Below are positions 28,079-37,593 of a stretch of DNA of 64,000 nt, in pieces. The notes beneath the pieces are model-generated. The model was given only the letters and a program-made list of their open reading frames with translations, was not told the origin of the DNA and ran no database searches. A program made the position numbers and the translations under genes. Position 1 is the first letter of the stretch. The number at the start of each line of letters is the position of its first letter. Source of the stretch: CAVZYN01 sp963779515 (GTDB lineage: Bacteria; Pseudomonadota; Alphaproteobacteria; Rhizobiales; Hyphomicrobiaceae); contig CAVZYN010000001.1 in assembly GCA_963779515.1 (NCBI GenBank), positions 1 through 64,000 on the forward strand, read 5' to 3'.

Positions 28079-29405
28079 TCATTTGCCGGTGCCGTACCAC
28101 AGGCCCGGCAACCAGAGCGCCAGCTGCGGGAAGATTGCGATCAGCACCACAGCAAACATCTGCAGCACCATGAATTGCATCATGCCGCGATAAATGTCGG
28201 ATAGTTCCCATTGCGGCACAACGCCCTTGAGGAAATAGGCCGATAGCGCAACGGGTGGCGACAACCACGCGGTCTGCAATGTCACAGCAACGAGAATGCC
28301 GAACCAGGTGAGATTGAATCCCATCTTGGTGACGAGCGGCAACAGGAATGGCACGACGATCAGAACAATCGGCACCCACTCCAAGGGCCAGCCCAACACG
28401 AAGATGAGCCCCAGGATCATCGCCAGCATCACCCACCGGTTGACGTTGAGCGACAGGAGGTAGTCGGTCAGCATCTGCGGGGTGCCGAGCTTGGCAAAGA
28501 CAGCGCCGAACAGGTTCGACGCGGCGACCAGAAACAGGATTAGCACTGAGATTTCGAGCGTCTTCTTTAACGTGTCGAAGATCACCGCGCCGGATAAGCG
28601 CCCATAGGCCAACGTCAGCAGGACGGAGCCGACAGCACCGCAAGCGGCACCCTCCGTCGGTGTTGCCCAGCCTGAGAAGATCGAGCCGAGCGAAAACAAA
28701 ACCAAAGCTGTCGGCGGTACCATGCCGGCAAAGAAATCCGTCCAAACCTGCTTCATGTCGGTCGGTTGGAGTTCGTCCGGGAGGATCGGACCAAGCGAGG
28801 GGTCGAGCCAGCACCGGACCGTGGCGTAGATCGTGAAGATCGTCGCCAACATCAAGCCTGGGATGATGGCCGCCGCGAACAGTTCCGGGACCGGCACTTC
28901 GAGCACGGGCCCCATGACGATCAGCATGACGCTCGGTGGAATGAGAATGCCGAGCGTGCCGCCCGCCGTGATCAGACCGGCGGAGAGTTTGACGTCGTAG
29001 CCCGAGCGGATCATGGGCTTGCCGGCCATGATTCCGAGGATGGTGACCGAGGCGCCGACGATGCCCGTCGCCGCCGCAAAAATCGTGGCGACGAACATGA
29101 CGGCGTAGAACAGCGCGCCGCGCGTGCGCGACATCAATTTTTGGATCGAGTTCGAACAAGCGCTCCATCAGGTTCGCTTGTTCCATCATGATGCCCATGA
29201 ACACGAACAAGGGCACCGACGTGAGTGTCTGCTCCATCATGGTGGAGTTGAACGTCAGCGTCATCAGATAGAAGACGAGCTCGCCGAACCCCCAATAGCC
29301 GAAGACGATCGAGAGAAAGATCAGGGTGAAGGAGATGGGGAAGCCGATGAAGATGGCGAAAATCATCGCCGCCAGCATCACGATACCGATGACTTCATTG
29401 CTCAT
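28079..29405 (-). CDS. TRAP transporter large permease (DctM-like), frameshifted
   Basis: Ion-coupled permease of about 441 residues with about 12 membrane helices. Seen: MSNEVIGIVMLAAMIFAIFIGFPIS start, SVPLFVFMGIMME, then GVTIPPS-type motif as GTLGILIPPSVMLIVMG and SGWATPTEGAA. The start overlaps the DctQ stop by 4 bp. A +1 shift at about 29130-29150, at an A5 run, splits the protein after NLMERLFEL; with four A the reading continues as DPKLMSRTRGALFYAV. Its place between the small permease and xsc suggests sulfonate import. Confidence 0.88.
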
Positions 29406-30004
29406 TGGTGCGGCCATTTTCCCTTGCGCAAGGCGTAGACGCATTTGAGAACTTCAGAGATTCCTTGCAGGACCAGCAGTCCGGCCGTGATTGGGATGCA
29501 AGATTTGATTGGGCCGAGGATCGGCATCAGTGCCGTTTCGGTTGAGCGCTCGCCCCGGATGACCGACAGGTAGGCGTAATCGAACGACACCCAGAGAAAC
29601 AGGAGCATCGACGGGAAAAAGAAGACGAAATACGCGATCAGATCGACTTTTGCCTGGGTCTCAACGCTCCAATTGCGATAGATAAAATCAGAGCGGATGT
29701 GCAGGCCCCGCGAGAGCGCATAAGCGGCGCCGAGCATGAAGTGCGCGCCGTAGAGCATGCGGCTCACGTCATAGGCCCAGATCGTGGGCGCGGTAAAAAC
29801 CTTGCGGACGACAACCTCGTAGACCATCGCCAGCATCAGCGGGATCATCACCCAGCAGACGGCGTAGGCAACCCACTTTGTCAATCCGTCGATTGCAGTG
29901 ATAATTCCGGCCATCCAGCCCGGCATATCATCCGGCAGCTTGCCGACGACGCGCGCTTCGGCGAGAGACGCATCCATCAACTCTGGTTTTGCGGCTTCAG
30001 CCAC
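29402..30004 (-). CDS. TRAP transporter small permease (DctQ-like)
   Basis: 200 residues with four predicted membrane helices (about 45-65, 85-105, 125-145, 165-185). Seen: WVMIPLMLAMVYEVVVRKVF and the family motif around HIRSDFIYRNW. It links the periplasmic binding protein to the large permease. A 45-residue hydrophilic N-terminal tail precedes the first helix. It overlaps the large-permease gene by 4 bp. Confidence 0.88.
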   Translation of the reverse strand: MAEAAKPELMDASLAEARVVGKLPDDMPGWMAGIITAIDGLTKWVAYAVCWVMIPLMLAMVYEVVVRKVFTAPTIWAYDVSRMLYGAHFMLGAAYALSRGLHIRSDFIYRNWSVETQAKVDLIAYFVFFFPSMLLFLWVSFDYAYLSVIRGERSTETALMPILGPIKSCIPITAGLLVLQGISEVLKCVYALRKGKWPHQ

Positions 30005-30079
30005 GATCTATCCCCTCCCCGACAATTGCAAGCACGCCGTGTGAAATCGCCGGCTCGGCCACTCCACACGGCGCTTCAC

Positions 30080-31204
30080 TTACTTCTTCAAGCTCTTCAC
30101 ATACTCTTCCGCCATGTTCACGTTGGTGCGCTGCGCCTGCGCCCAGAACGGAATCGCCGTTTCCGAGAACTTGCGCATGCTGTCGTGCACCTTTTTGAAG
30201 AACGGATTGCTATCCGAGTACTTCTTGATCAGCGCGTTCGAGGCCTTGTTGTACTCGACGAAGTAGTCAGCCGGCGTGTCGTGCAGGATCACGCCATGCT
30301 TTTCGGTCAGCTCTTTGAGAGCGAGGCCGTTCTCGTGGATGCGGTAGGCAACGGTTTGCATCATCGAGGCATCGGCCGCGACTTCGATCGCCTTCTTCTG
30401 GCCAGCGGAGAGACCGTCCCAGACCTTCTTGTTCAGGTACATATCGGCGTTGACCACCACCTGATGCAGGCCCTGCATGTAGTAGTTCTTGAGGACCTTG
30501 TGGAAGCCGAAGGTCATGTCCGGCTTCGGGCAGCACCATTCAGCGGCGTCCAGCGTGCCTCTTTCGAGAGCGGGAAGGATATCGCCGCCACCGAGCGACA
30601 CGGCGGCAACGCCCATTTCCTTGTAGCTCTCTGCCGGGATGCCCGGAGGTGTGCGGAAGCGCATCTTCCGGAAGTCCGCCATGTTCTTGATCGGCTCCTT
30701 GAACCAGCCGAGAGCTTCAGGCCCGACCGGCTGCAACATGATGCCTTTGACGTTCATCTTCATTTCGGACCACAGCTCTTCGTAGAGCTGCTTGCCGCCG
30801 GCGTTCATGTACCAGGACACCCAGGCGAAGTTGTCGATGCCGAGGCCGGCGCCGGCGATCGGCGAACCGAACAGCATGGCGGCCGGATGCTTGCCGGACC
30901 AAAAGTGGGTCCAGGCGAGACCACCTTCGATCAGGCCCTTGTCGACAGCATCGAGCGTCTCGGGAATGCCGACGATGGCACCCGCTGGCAGCACTTCGAA
31001 CGTCACGGTGCCGTTGGTCAGCGCCTTGACGTTCTCGGCGAACAGCTCGAACATCTTCACTTCATCGGATGTCTTTGGAATCACCGCCTGGATGCGGATT
31101 TTCACGGCCTTGTCTTGGGCGTCCGCCGGAGCGCTCCCAAGTCCGGCTGCGAGCAACGCGGCACCTGCCGCGCCCAACAGCCATTTCCTCAAACTAAGTT
31201 TCAT
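30080..31204 (-). CDS. TRAP transporter periplasmic binding protein (DctP-like)
   Basis: 374 residues with a Sec signal peptide ending near SAPADAQ (about residue 30). Seen: the DctP-fold core with SGKHPAAMLFGSPI, MRFRTPPGIPAE (the Arg that binds an anionic substrate, about 183) and GGGDILPALERGTLDAAEW. GGAGGAA lies 7 bases before the ATG. It is the first gene of the TRAP set, 101 bp after the GMC gene. The paired Arg site fits an acidic ligand such as a sulfonate; isethionate or taurine is inferred from xsc. Confidence 0.9.
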   Translation of the reverse strand: MKLSLRKWLLGAAGAALLAAGLGSAPADAQDKAVKIRIQAVIPKTSDEVKMFELFAENVKALTNGTVTFEVLPAGAIVGIPETLDAVDKGLIEGGLAWTHFWSGKHPAAMLFGSPIAGAGLGIDNFAWVSWYMNAGGKQLYEELWSEMKMNVKGIMLQPVGPEALGWFKEPIKNMADFRKMRFRTPPGIPAESYKEMGVAAVSLGGGDILPALERGTLDAAEWCCPKPDMTFGFHKVLKNYYMQGLHQVVVNADMYLNKKVWDGLSAGQKKAIEVAADASMMQTVAYRIHENGLALKELTEKHGVILHDTPADYFVEYNKASNALIKKYSDSNPFFKKVHDSMRKFSETAIPFWAQAQRTNVNMAEEYVKSLKK

Positions 31205-31305
31205 GCACGTTCCTCCATGTTACTTGCCGTACGTCTGTCGAGTCCTATCGCGAGTGCGGCCGGTTGGCTCCGGCGTCCCTTACGATTTTAACGGTGAGCA
31301 TACGC

Positions 31306-32953
31306 TTATACGGCCATGGCGACCGCCCGCTGGCCTGCTCCCCGGTTGATTATACTATCGCTTCGGATCATGTCTGCTGCCTTCTCGCCGATCATGATGG
31401 CCGGCAAGTTTGTATTGCCGGACACCAGCGTCGGCATGATCGAGCAGTCGGCCACCCAAAGTGCGTCGATGCCGCGCACGCGCAGGCGCGGATCGACCAC
31501 CGCATCGTTGTCATTGCCCATGCGGCACGTCCCGCTTGGATGGAAGATCGTGGCACCTTGCTCGCGCGCGAACTGCAGCAGGTCTGCATCCGTCTGGGCT
31601 TTGGGGCCGGGCTGGATCTCTTGCTCCAATTCGTCGGCCAGCGGCTTGGTCGCAGCCAGCTTACGGGCGAATGCAACGCCCGCGATCACACAGCGGCGAT
31701 CCGCTTCGGCCGCCAGATAATTCGCGAACATCTTTGGTGGCGCCAATGGATCGCGCGATGCCAGTTTGATTTGACCCCGGCTTTCTGGCCGCAACTGACA
31801 GACCGACAGCGTGCAGCCCGAAAACGGATGCGGCTTGGCGCCCGCCATGTCGGCACTGAGCGTCGCAATGTGGAATTGAATGTCCGGCGTCTTGGACTCC
31901 GGCATCACACGCGTAAAAAGTCCGCCCTGGTTGATGCCGACGGCGAGTGGCCCCGACCGCGCCAGCGCCCATTGCAAGCCGATACGCGCGCGGCCGATCA
32001 GCGAGTTGAGCTGATCGTTGGTCGTAATCGGCCGTTTGACGCGATAGATCAGCCGGATTTGCAAATGATCTTGCAGGTTCTGGCCAACAGCTGGACGATC
32101 GAGGAGAACAGCAATGCCGTGCTGCTTGAGTTCTGATGCGGGCCCGATGCCAGAGAGCATCAGCAGCTGCGGCGACTGCAGTGCGCCCGCCGACAGGATA
32201 ACGCCGCGTCGCGCGCGAACGATGTTTTCCTCTCCGCCACGGATGTAGCGCACACCCACCGCGCGACGGCCGTCCATAATCAGGCTGGTTGCTTGCGCAT
32301 GTGTGATGATCGAGAGATTGTCCCGGCCGCGTGCGGGTTTCAGGTAGGCTTTTGCCGCGCTCATGCGCATGCCGTTGTTGGTCGTGAGTTGATAGTAGCC
32401 GACGCCTTCCTGAGAGGCTCCGTTGAAGTCGTTGGTGCGTGGCACACCGAGTTTTTCGGCCGCCGCGATGACGGCATCGATCAATTCATGGCGATGTTTG
32501 ATGCTGGTGACGGTCACGGGGCCGGCAGAACCGTGCAATTGATCTTCACCGGCGACGTCGTTGTTTTCCGATTTGATGAAGTACGGCAGCACATCCTGGA
32601 ACGACCATCCGAGGTTGCCGAGATCGCGCCAATGATCGTAATCCTGCGCCTGCCCGCGGATGGCGATTAGTCCATTGATCGAACTCGACCCGCCGAGCGT
32701 CTTGCCGCGCGGCCAGTAGATCTTGCGGCCGGCCATGTTGGGCTCGGGCTCGGTGTAGTACTTCCAATTGAGTTTTGGATTCCACATCGTCTTGCCGTAA
32801 CCGATCGGCAGATGAATCCAGAAATTGCGATCCGGCGGTCCGGCTTCGAGCAAAGCGACCCGCGCGCCAGCGATCTTCGGACAAACGGCCTGCGACCACG
32901 CAGCCCGATGATCCCGCCCCTACCACGACAAAATCAAATTCGTCCGCCGCCAT
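31306..32953 (-). CDS. GMC-family FAD alcohol dehydrogenase (candidate isethionate dehydrogenase), frameshifted
   Basis: Choline dehydrogenase-like flavoprotein of about 548 residues. Seen: VVVGAGSSGCVVAGRLSE (FAD motif, about 9-26), LLEAGPPDRN, PRGKTLGGSSSINGL, GVILSAGALQSPQLLMLSGIGP, and catalytic-site HPSGTCRMG plus GNTNLPAIMIGEKAADMI. A +1 shift at about 32858-32866 is at a GGG run; GG gives RAVALLEAGPP. Isethionate dehydrogenase IseJ is of this family and accompanies xsc in isethionate degraders, so that role is proposed here. Choline or other alcohols cannot be excluded. The regulator IclR is divergent. Confidence 0.85.
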
Positions 32954-33015
32954 GCTGGCTCCCTCAGCCTGTCCGCCTCAGACGACCAGAGAGTTATGCC
33001 CGCGTCAATACAAAC

Positions 33016-33029
33016 ATGAAACGTTTCAT
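33016..33029. promoter_or_regulatory. Perfect 14-bp palindrome, candidate IclR operator
   Basis: ATGAAACGTTTCAT is its own reverse complement and lies in the 237-bp intergenic region between the divergent GMC and iclR genes, about 63 bp upstream of the GMC start. IclR-family operators are short AT-flanked palindromes with a GAAA/TTTC core, which this matches. A second TTTCATTTC half follows immediately. Confidence 0.6.
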
Positions 33030-33190
33030 TTCATTTTTCGTGCAGCTGTTGTCCGCTCCGTGTGCCGACGGAGATCCCCTTCACATCGACTTTCAGCGGG
33101 CGTAGAAGTTGAAGAACGCAAAACGCTGGCGCTCAGGAGAGACGGCGTGCGTGGGGATGTGCCGTGCCCTGAAGACAAAGGAACAGTGGC

Positions 33191-34042
33191 GTGTACCAAT
33201 CAGATGGCCGCGGTGACAAAACGCGGACCGCCGTCAAGCTGGCGAAGAACGAGAGCGCCGCCTCCGAGCGGGACGCGGCAAAGTCGTCGCAAACGCGCGT
33301 GCTCGATGTACTGCAGTTGATCGCGGCCAGCGAGCGGCCGCTGTCACTCCCGGAATTGTCGATCGCTTTGAGCATTCCGAAGCCAACGGTGTTTCGGCTC
33401 TGTCAGCGGCTCGAGGCGGACGGATATCTGGAGCGCGAGCCGGGTGGACGCCACTTCAATGTGGGCCCGAGCCTCGTCCGGCTCGGTCTCTACGCGATCC
33501 GGACCGGTGGGCCCAAGCTCGAACGGCATGCGATTCTTCAATCGCTCGTCGATACCGTCGGCGAGACCTGCAACTTTACGACGCGCGCCGGAGCGGACGT
33601 GCTCTATCTCGATCGCGTCGAAACGCGATGGCCTTTGCGGTTGCACCTGGAGCCGGGATCGCGTGTGCCGATCCATTGCACCTCGAGCGGCAAGATCTTT
33701 CTGGCGCATATGAGCAAGGCCGAACGCGACGCGGTGCTTGGCCAGAAGAAATTGACGCCGCACACGCCATCGACGATCACGTCGCGCAAGGATCTCGAGG
33801 CGCATCTCGAGTCTGTCGTTGCGAAGGACTATAGCGTCGACAATGAGGAGTTTCTACTCGGGCTTGTCGCGGTGGCGGTCCCAGTGCGCGATGCGGCGGG
33901 CAATGTCGTCGCAGCGCTTGCGTGCCACGCGCCCGTCGCGCGGATGCCCGTTGCCAAGGCCATCAAGCAGCTGCCGCACATCCGTGCGGCCGCGGCGAGA
34001 CTTGGTGATACTCTGCCGGTGATGCCGGCGAAGTCGAGTTGA
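33191..34042 (+). CDS. IclR-family transcriptional regulator
   Basis: 283 residues. N-terminal winged helix (about 35-95) with RVLDVLQLIAASERPLSLPELSIAL and KPTVFRLCQRLEADGYLER, then the IclR effector domain (about 110-280) with YLDRVE, CTSSGKIFLAHM and DNEEFLLGLVAVAVPV. The GTG at 33191 gives a 30-residue Lys/Ser-rich leader; a later start is possible. It is divergent from the GMC-TRAP-xsc operon, and IclR-type regulators are known from isethionate gene clusters, so it is the probable local regulator. Confidence 0.9.
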   Translation: MYQSDGRGDKTRTAVKLAKNESAASERDAAKSSQTRVLDVLQLIAASERPLSLPELSIALSIPKPTVFRLCQRLEADGYLEREPGGRHFNVGPSLVRLGLYAIRTGGPKLERHAILQSLVDTVGETCNFTTRAGADVLYLDRVETRWPLRLHLEPGSRVPIHCTSSGKIFLAHMSKAERDAVLGQKKLTPHTPSTITSRKDLEAHLESVVAKDYSVDNEEFLLGLVAVAVPVRDAAGNVVAALACHAPVARMPVAKAIKQLPHIRAAAARLGDTLPVMPAKSS

Positions 34043-34069
34043 GCGCAGTGCAACTCGACGGCGGTGAGA

Positions 34070-34300
34070 CTAAAGCGACCGGAACAGGCAGCCCATCATG
34101 AGCAGCATGTAGGCGACGAGCAGGCCCGCGAACTGGGTGACGTCGCCGCTGAGGCCGGGAATGCTGGCGCCGAAATATTTGGCAAACAGCACCGCCATCA
34201 TCAGCATCAATGACAGCAGAAACGTGATCATGCTGGGCGCCTTGAGGCCCATGCGGCTATTGGATTCGACGACCCGGATGGTCTCGGCATGTCTCGACAT
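34070..34300 (-). CDS. Small two-helix membrane protein
   Basis: 76 residues with two hydrophobic helices (about 24-42 and 56-73) and a soluble N-terminus MSRHAETIRVVESNSRMG. GAGG lies 5-6 bases before the ATG. I do not recognise a family. It converges with iclR (28 bp between stops) and follows the FAD monooxygenase gene, about 160 bp away, on the same strand. The good ribosome site and clean helix pattern support a real gene. Confidence 0.65.
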   Translation of the reverse strand: MSRHAETIRVVESNSRMGLKAPSMITFLLSLMLMMAVLFAKYFGASIPGLSGDVTQFAGLLVAYMLLMMGCLFRSL

Positions 34301-34458
34301 GAGAACCTCACAATTCAAAGTGCGGCGTTTGCTGCCAGCACGGCGCTCAAACGTGCCCGCAACGGACGCCGCGGACCTTGAGCCGGTGATATCCGATTCT
34401 GTTGCTGTTGCAGCCACACGGATGCTCGAACCTGTGGATGGGCGCGATTGCGCTGCGC

Positions 34459-35643
34459 CTAGGCTGGCGCGCGCCAGCCGTACAGCCAGTCGTAGCGGGC
34501 CATAAGGCGGGCGGGCGGGATCGTGCGCAAGACAGTATCGCGGGCGCGGGCGGGGAGGCCCGCGAGCTGATAGATCTGGCCGTTGCGCTCTGAGGCGCGC
34601 GCGACGCGGAGGGCGCGGGTTTGCGGAGACGTTCGTAGGCTTCCAGCGCCGACAGCGATCGGACGGCGGATTGATCAAGGCAGCTGGCGAGGGTCACCGC
34701 GTCTTCCAGGGCGAGGACACCGCCTTGCGCGAGAAACGGCAAAACGGGGTGCGCGGCGTCGCCCAGCAGCGTGACGGCCCACGCGACCACCGCTTCGGCG
34801 CGGCATCGGTGAAGAGCGACCACTTGCGCCAAGCGTTGCGCGGCGCCGAGCAGCTCACGCGCCTCCGGCGGGAAAGCGCGCAACGCGCGGCGCGAGCCAG
34901 GCCGGCATCACGTCCATCCCCCAGCCGTCGCTGAGGTCTTGATCGTCGAGGATCACGACCACGGCGATCTCGCGTCCGGCGCGGACGGGATAGTGGACGA
35001 CGTGCGCGCGTGGGCGCAGCCAGATATGGGTGTTGCCGTCATTGAGTGCGGCGGGTGCGCGGCGCGCATCGATGACGGTGCGAACGGCGGATTTGACCGC
35101 AAAGCGTGGCTCGCGCTCGGGATCGAGCGTCTTGCGCACGCTCGACCAGAGGCCGTCGGCGCCAACGAGCGCCGCGCCATGAACGCGTCTGTTGTCGTGG
35201 GTGTGGACGATCACACCGTTGTCTCCCGCGTCGACGTGCGTGACGGCGCTGTTGAGCGAGACGCGGACCAGCGGCGTTGCTTGAACACGATTGAGGAGTG
35301 CCGCGTGAAGGTCCTGGCGATGCGCGACCCAGTAGGGCGCGCCATGGCGCTGTTCGATCCAGTCGCCGAGTGGCAGTTTGCTCAACGTCGCGCCGATGGC
35401 GCCATCGTGGACGTGGAGGGCCGCGGGAACACCGACATGCGGGCGCAGGGCATCCGCGACGCCAAGTGCGGCCAAGATGCGCGTGCCGTTCGGGCCGATC
35501 TGAATGCCGGCGCCCTCTTCAGCGAAGACCAGCCGGCGTTCCAGGATTTCGCTGGCAAAGCCGCGGTTGGCAAGGGCAAGCGCTGTGGCGAGGCCGCCAA
35601 TGCCACCACCGGCAATCAGAATGGGCTCGCGGGCGGCGGCCAT
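34459..35643 (-). CDS. FAD-dependent aromatic monooxygenase (salicylate hydroxylase-like), two frameshifts
   Basis: Group A flavin hydroxylase of about 394 residues. Seen: IAGGGIGGLATALALANRG (FAD, 10-28), ALVGADGLWSSVR (about 157), and LLGDAAHPVLPFLAQGGVLALEDAV (about 290). The C-terminus RNGQIYQLAG...YDWLYGWRAPA is typical of 3-hydroxybenzoate 6-hydroxylase or salicylate 1-hydroxylase. Two shifts are needed: +1 at about 34880-34900, then -1 at about 34625-34640 in a CG-rich tract. Two shifts of opposite sign in one gene may mean local poor consensus or, less likely, decay. Confidence 0.82.
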
Positions 35644-35653
35644 TGTGGTCCGA

Positions 35654-35905
35654 TCAGGCGGCGGATTTCACGGCGATGACCTTGCACCCCTTGGGGTCGG
35701 AATCGTCGGCGGCGAGGCGCGGATCGTGCACGAACAAGGTCGAACAATACGGGCAGAGCACTTGGCTGTCGGCGCCCATGTCGAGATAGACATGCGGATG
35801 ATCGAACGGTTGGCGCGCGCCCATGCACTTGAATTCCTTGACGCCAACGAAGACGCGTTCGGCGCCGAGATCGTTGGCAAAGTGGGGAACGACGGCATCG
35901 GCCAT
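35654..35905 (-). CDS. zf-CHCC domain protein
   Basis: 83 residues. The CHCC zinc-binding pattern is seen as FKCMG (Cys about 27), FDHPHVYLD (His about 37) and LCPYCSTLFV (Cys about 51 and 54), as in the family related to the mitochondrial complex I subunit NDUFS6. The chosen ATG gives MADAVVPHFANDLGAERVFVG. In Alphaproteobacteria this gene commonly lies beside the FAD monooxygenase found here, 10 bp away. Confidence 0.85.
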   Translation of the reverse strand: MADAVVPHFANDLGAERVFVGVKEFKCMGARQPFDHPHVYLDMGADSQVLCPYCSTLFVHDPRLAADDSDPKGCKVIAVKSAA

Positions 35906-36041
35906 GGCGCAGTCTCTGCGGTCATCGATTGTCTTGGATCGCCGGGACCATAGCGGTTCGTGCCTCGCAATGATAGAGGTTGGGCCGTTGCAAGTTGCCG
36001 CGCCCGGACTCATTTTCTGGCGCGGACATTGGAGGATTGAC

Positions 36042-36794
36042 GTGCAGTTTTTCGATTCGGACGGCGTGCGGATCGCCTACATCGATGAGGGGGAAGGTGA
36101 TCCGATCCTGCTGATCCACGGCTTCTCCTCCAGCCTCAAATACAACTGGGTCGATCCGGGTTGGGTGCGCACGTTGACGGCGGACGGACGCCGCGTGATT
36201 GCCTATGACAATCGCGGCCATGGCGAGAGCGAAAAGCTCTATGCGCTCGAAGCCTATGGCGCGCCGACGATGGCGGAAGACGCGCGCCGGCTGTTGCAGC
36301 ATCTCAAGATCCCGCGTGCGGACGTGATGGGCTATTCGATGGGCGCGCGCATCACGGCGTTCCTGGCGCTGGCGCACCCTGCCATGGTGCGGAGCGCGGT
36401 GTTCGGCGGGCTCGGGATCAACATGGTGCGCGGACTGGCCGGCACGGGACCGATCGCGGCAGCGCTCGAAGCCGACAGCCTTGATGACGTAACCAATCCC
36501 ACGGCGCGGACATTCCGCTCGTTTGCCGAACAGACGGGCAGCGATCTCAAGGCGCTGGCGGTGTGCATTCGCGCCGCGCGCGCGGTGATCTCTGCGGACA
36601 TGCTCGCGACTTTGAAGTGCCCGGTTCTGGTGGCCGTTGGCACCGACGATGTGATCGGCGGCTCAGCCACGGAACTCGCGCATATTATTCCAGGCGCCGA
36701 GGCGTTAGACATCCAGCGTCGCGATCACATGCGGGCGGTCGGCGACAAGCAATACAAACACGGCGTGCTGGACTTTCTCGCGCGCCGGCCATGA
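36042..36794 (+). CDS. Alpha/beta hydrolase
   Basis: 250 residues starting at GTG with GGAGG 6 bases upstream. Seen: LLIHGFSSS (oxyanion region, about 28-36), nucleophile elbow GYSMGAR (Ser about 101), VGTDDVIGG (Asp about 205) and catalytic His in QRRDHMRAVG (about 229). The triad is complete. The substrate is unknown. It runs 18 bp ahead of the PaaI-like gene, so the two are co-transcribed. Confidence 0.87.
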   Translation: MQFFDSDGVRIAYIDEGEGDPILLIHGFSSSLKYNWVDPGWVRTLTADGRRVIAYDNRGHGESEKLYALEAYGAPTMAEDARRLLQHLKIPRADVMGYSMGARITAFLALAHPAMVRSAVFGGLGINMVRGLAGTGPIAAALEADSLDDVTNPTARTFRSFAEQTGSDLKALAVCIRAARAVISADMLATLKCPVLVAVGTDDVIGGSATELAHIIPGAEALDIQRRDHMRAVGDKQYKHGVLDFLARRP

Positions 36795-36812
36795 TTGGAA
36801 GGGAACGCTTTC

Positions 36813-37253
36813 GTGACCGCATTTCAAGCCGCCAATCCCGACTTCGAGCGCGTTGTTCGGGACAGTTTTGCCGCGCAAGCCTTGATGGGGACGCTCGGCG
36901 CCTTCCTGGTCGACGTGGAGCCCGGGTTTGTCGCCATTGAGCTTCCGGCATCGCTCAAGATCGGACAGCAGCGAGGCCTCATCCATGGCGGCGCGATTGG
37001 CGCGATCGCCGATACCGCGGGTGGCTATGCGGCACTGTCGCTGATGCCAGCCGGATCAGAAGTTGTGACGGTCGAGTACAAGATCAATTTTGTCAGACCC
37101 GCGAATGGTCCGTTGCTGCGCGCCGAGGGCAGCGTACTGCGCGCAGGTAAGACGGTCACTGTCGCGCGCGTCGACGTGTTGAGCTTGGGCGCGGATGGAT
37201 TTGAAGCGGTCGCATTGGCGCAGGCGACGTTCATGCGGGTTGGCGGGGCGTAG
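36813..37253 (+). CDS. PaaI-like hot-dog thioesterase
   Basis: 146 residues from GTG 36813, which has GGAAGGG 8-9 bases upstream; an in-frame TTG at 36795 is less likely. Seen: the HGGAIGAIADTAGGYAA catalytic helix and VTVEYKINFVRPA. Family members hydrolyse acyl- or phenylacetyl-CoA esters. It follows the hydrolase gene directly. Confidence 0.87.
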   Translation: MTAFQAANPDFERVVRDSFAAQALMGTLGAFLVDVEPGFVAIELPASLKIGQQRGLIHGGAIGAIADTAGGYAALSLMPAGSEVVTVEYKINFVRPANGPLLRAEGSVLRAGKTVTVARVDVLSLGADGFEAVALAQATFMRVGGA

Positions 37254-37404
37254 GCTTGTGGAGCAGGAGGCTCTCGCAAGATCCAGGACCGGGCCGGAAT
37301 GCAATCATCGCGGGGGATGTCGCGGGCCAGTACTCGGGATGAACTGCGAGAGCCTTTTACGCTGCGTCTTCGCTACTCTTAAACACGCTACAGGAACGCT
37401 ACGC

Positions 37405-37434
37405 TACAACTCGATACGGATACAACTCGATACG
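37405..37434. repeat. 14-bp direct repeat, two copies
   Basis: TACAACTCGATACG occurs at 37405-37418 and 37421-37434, a 16-bp spacing. Shorter echoes (GCTAC, TTGATACGCAA) lie on both sides, so the stretch looks like a small degenerate tandem array. Confidence 0.7.
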
Positions 37435-37495
37435 CAATACTGTTGATACGCAAAACTGGAATGACGCATTACTCGTCGACTTCACACGCACTTCA

Positions 37496-37593
37496 CAAGT
37501 TGCCCAACTTGGGGGAGCTCGAGCTCTTCAGGTCATCGCGCAATGGGGGATTGCGCAATGGTGCAGTAGCGGGGGACTACTGCATGACGCCTG
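37496..37593 (-). ncRNA. Candidate structured RNA with C5 loops (three-way junction)
   Basis: Outer arms CAGGTCAT (37529-37536) and ATGACGCCTG (37584-37593) enclose two perfect hairpins: GCGCAAT/ATTGCGC (37538-37544, 37550-37556) and TGCAGTAG/CTACTGCA (37562-37569, 37577-37584). A further hairpin CAAGTTG/CAACTTG sits at 37496-37511. Each hairpin loop or linker contains GGGGG on the plus strand (37511-37515, 37545-37549, 37571-37575), hence CCCCC on the minus strand. Exposed C-rich loops recall anti-Shine-Dalgarno sRNAs of Alphaproteobacteria, which is why the minus strand is favoured. No clear promoter or T-run terminator was found, so strand and ends are uncertain. Confidence 0.4.

Noticed and set aside
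29699..31291. 530-residue plus-strand frame opposite the TRAP genes
   Set aside because: Shadow of DctQ and DctP; His/Arg-rich and without motifs.
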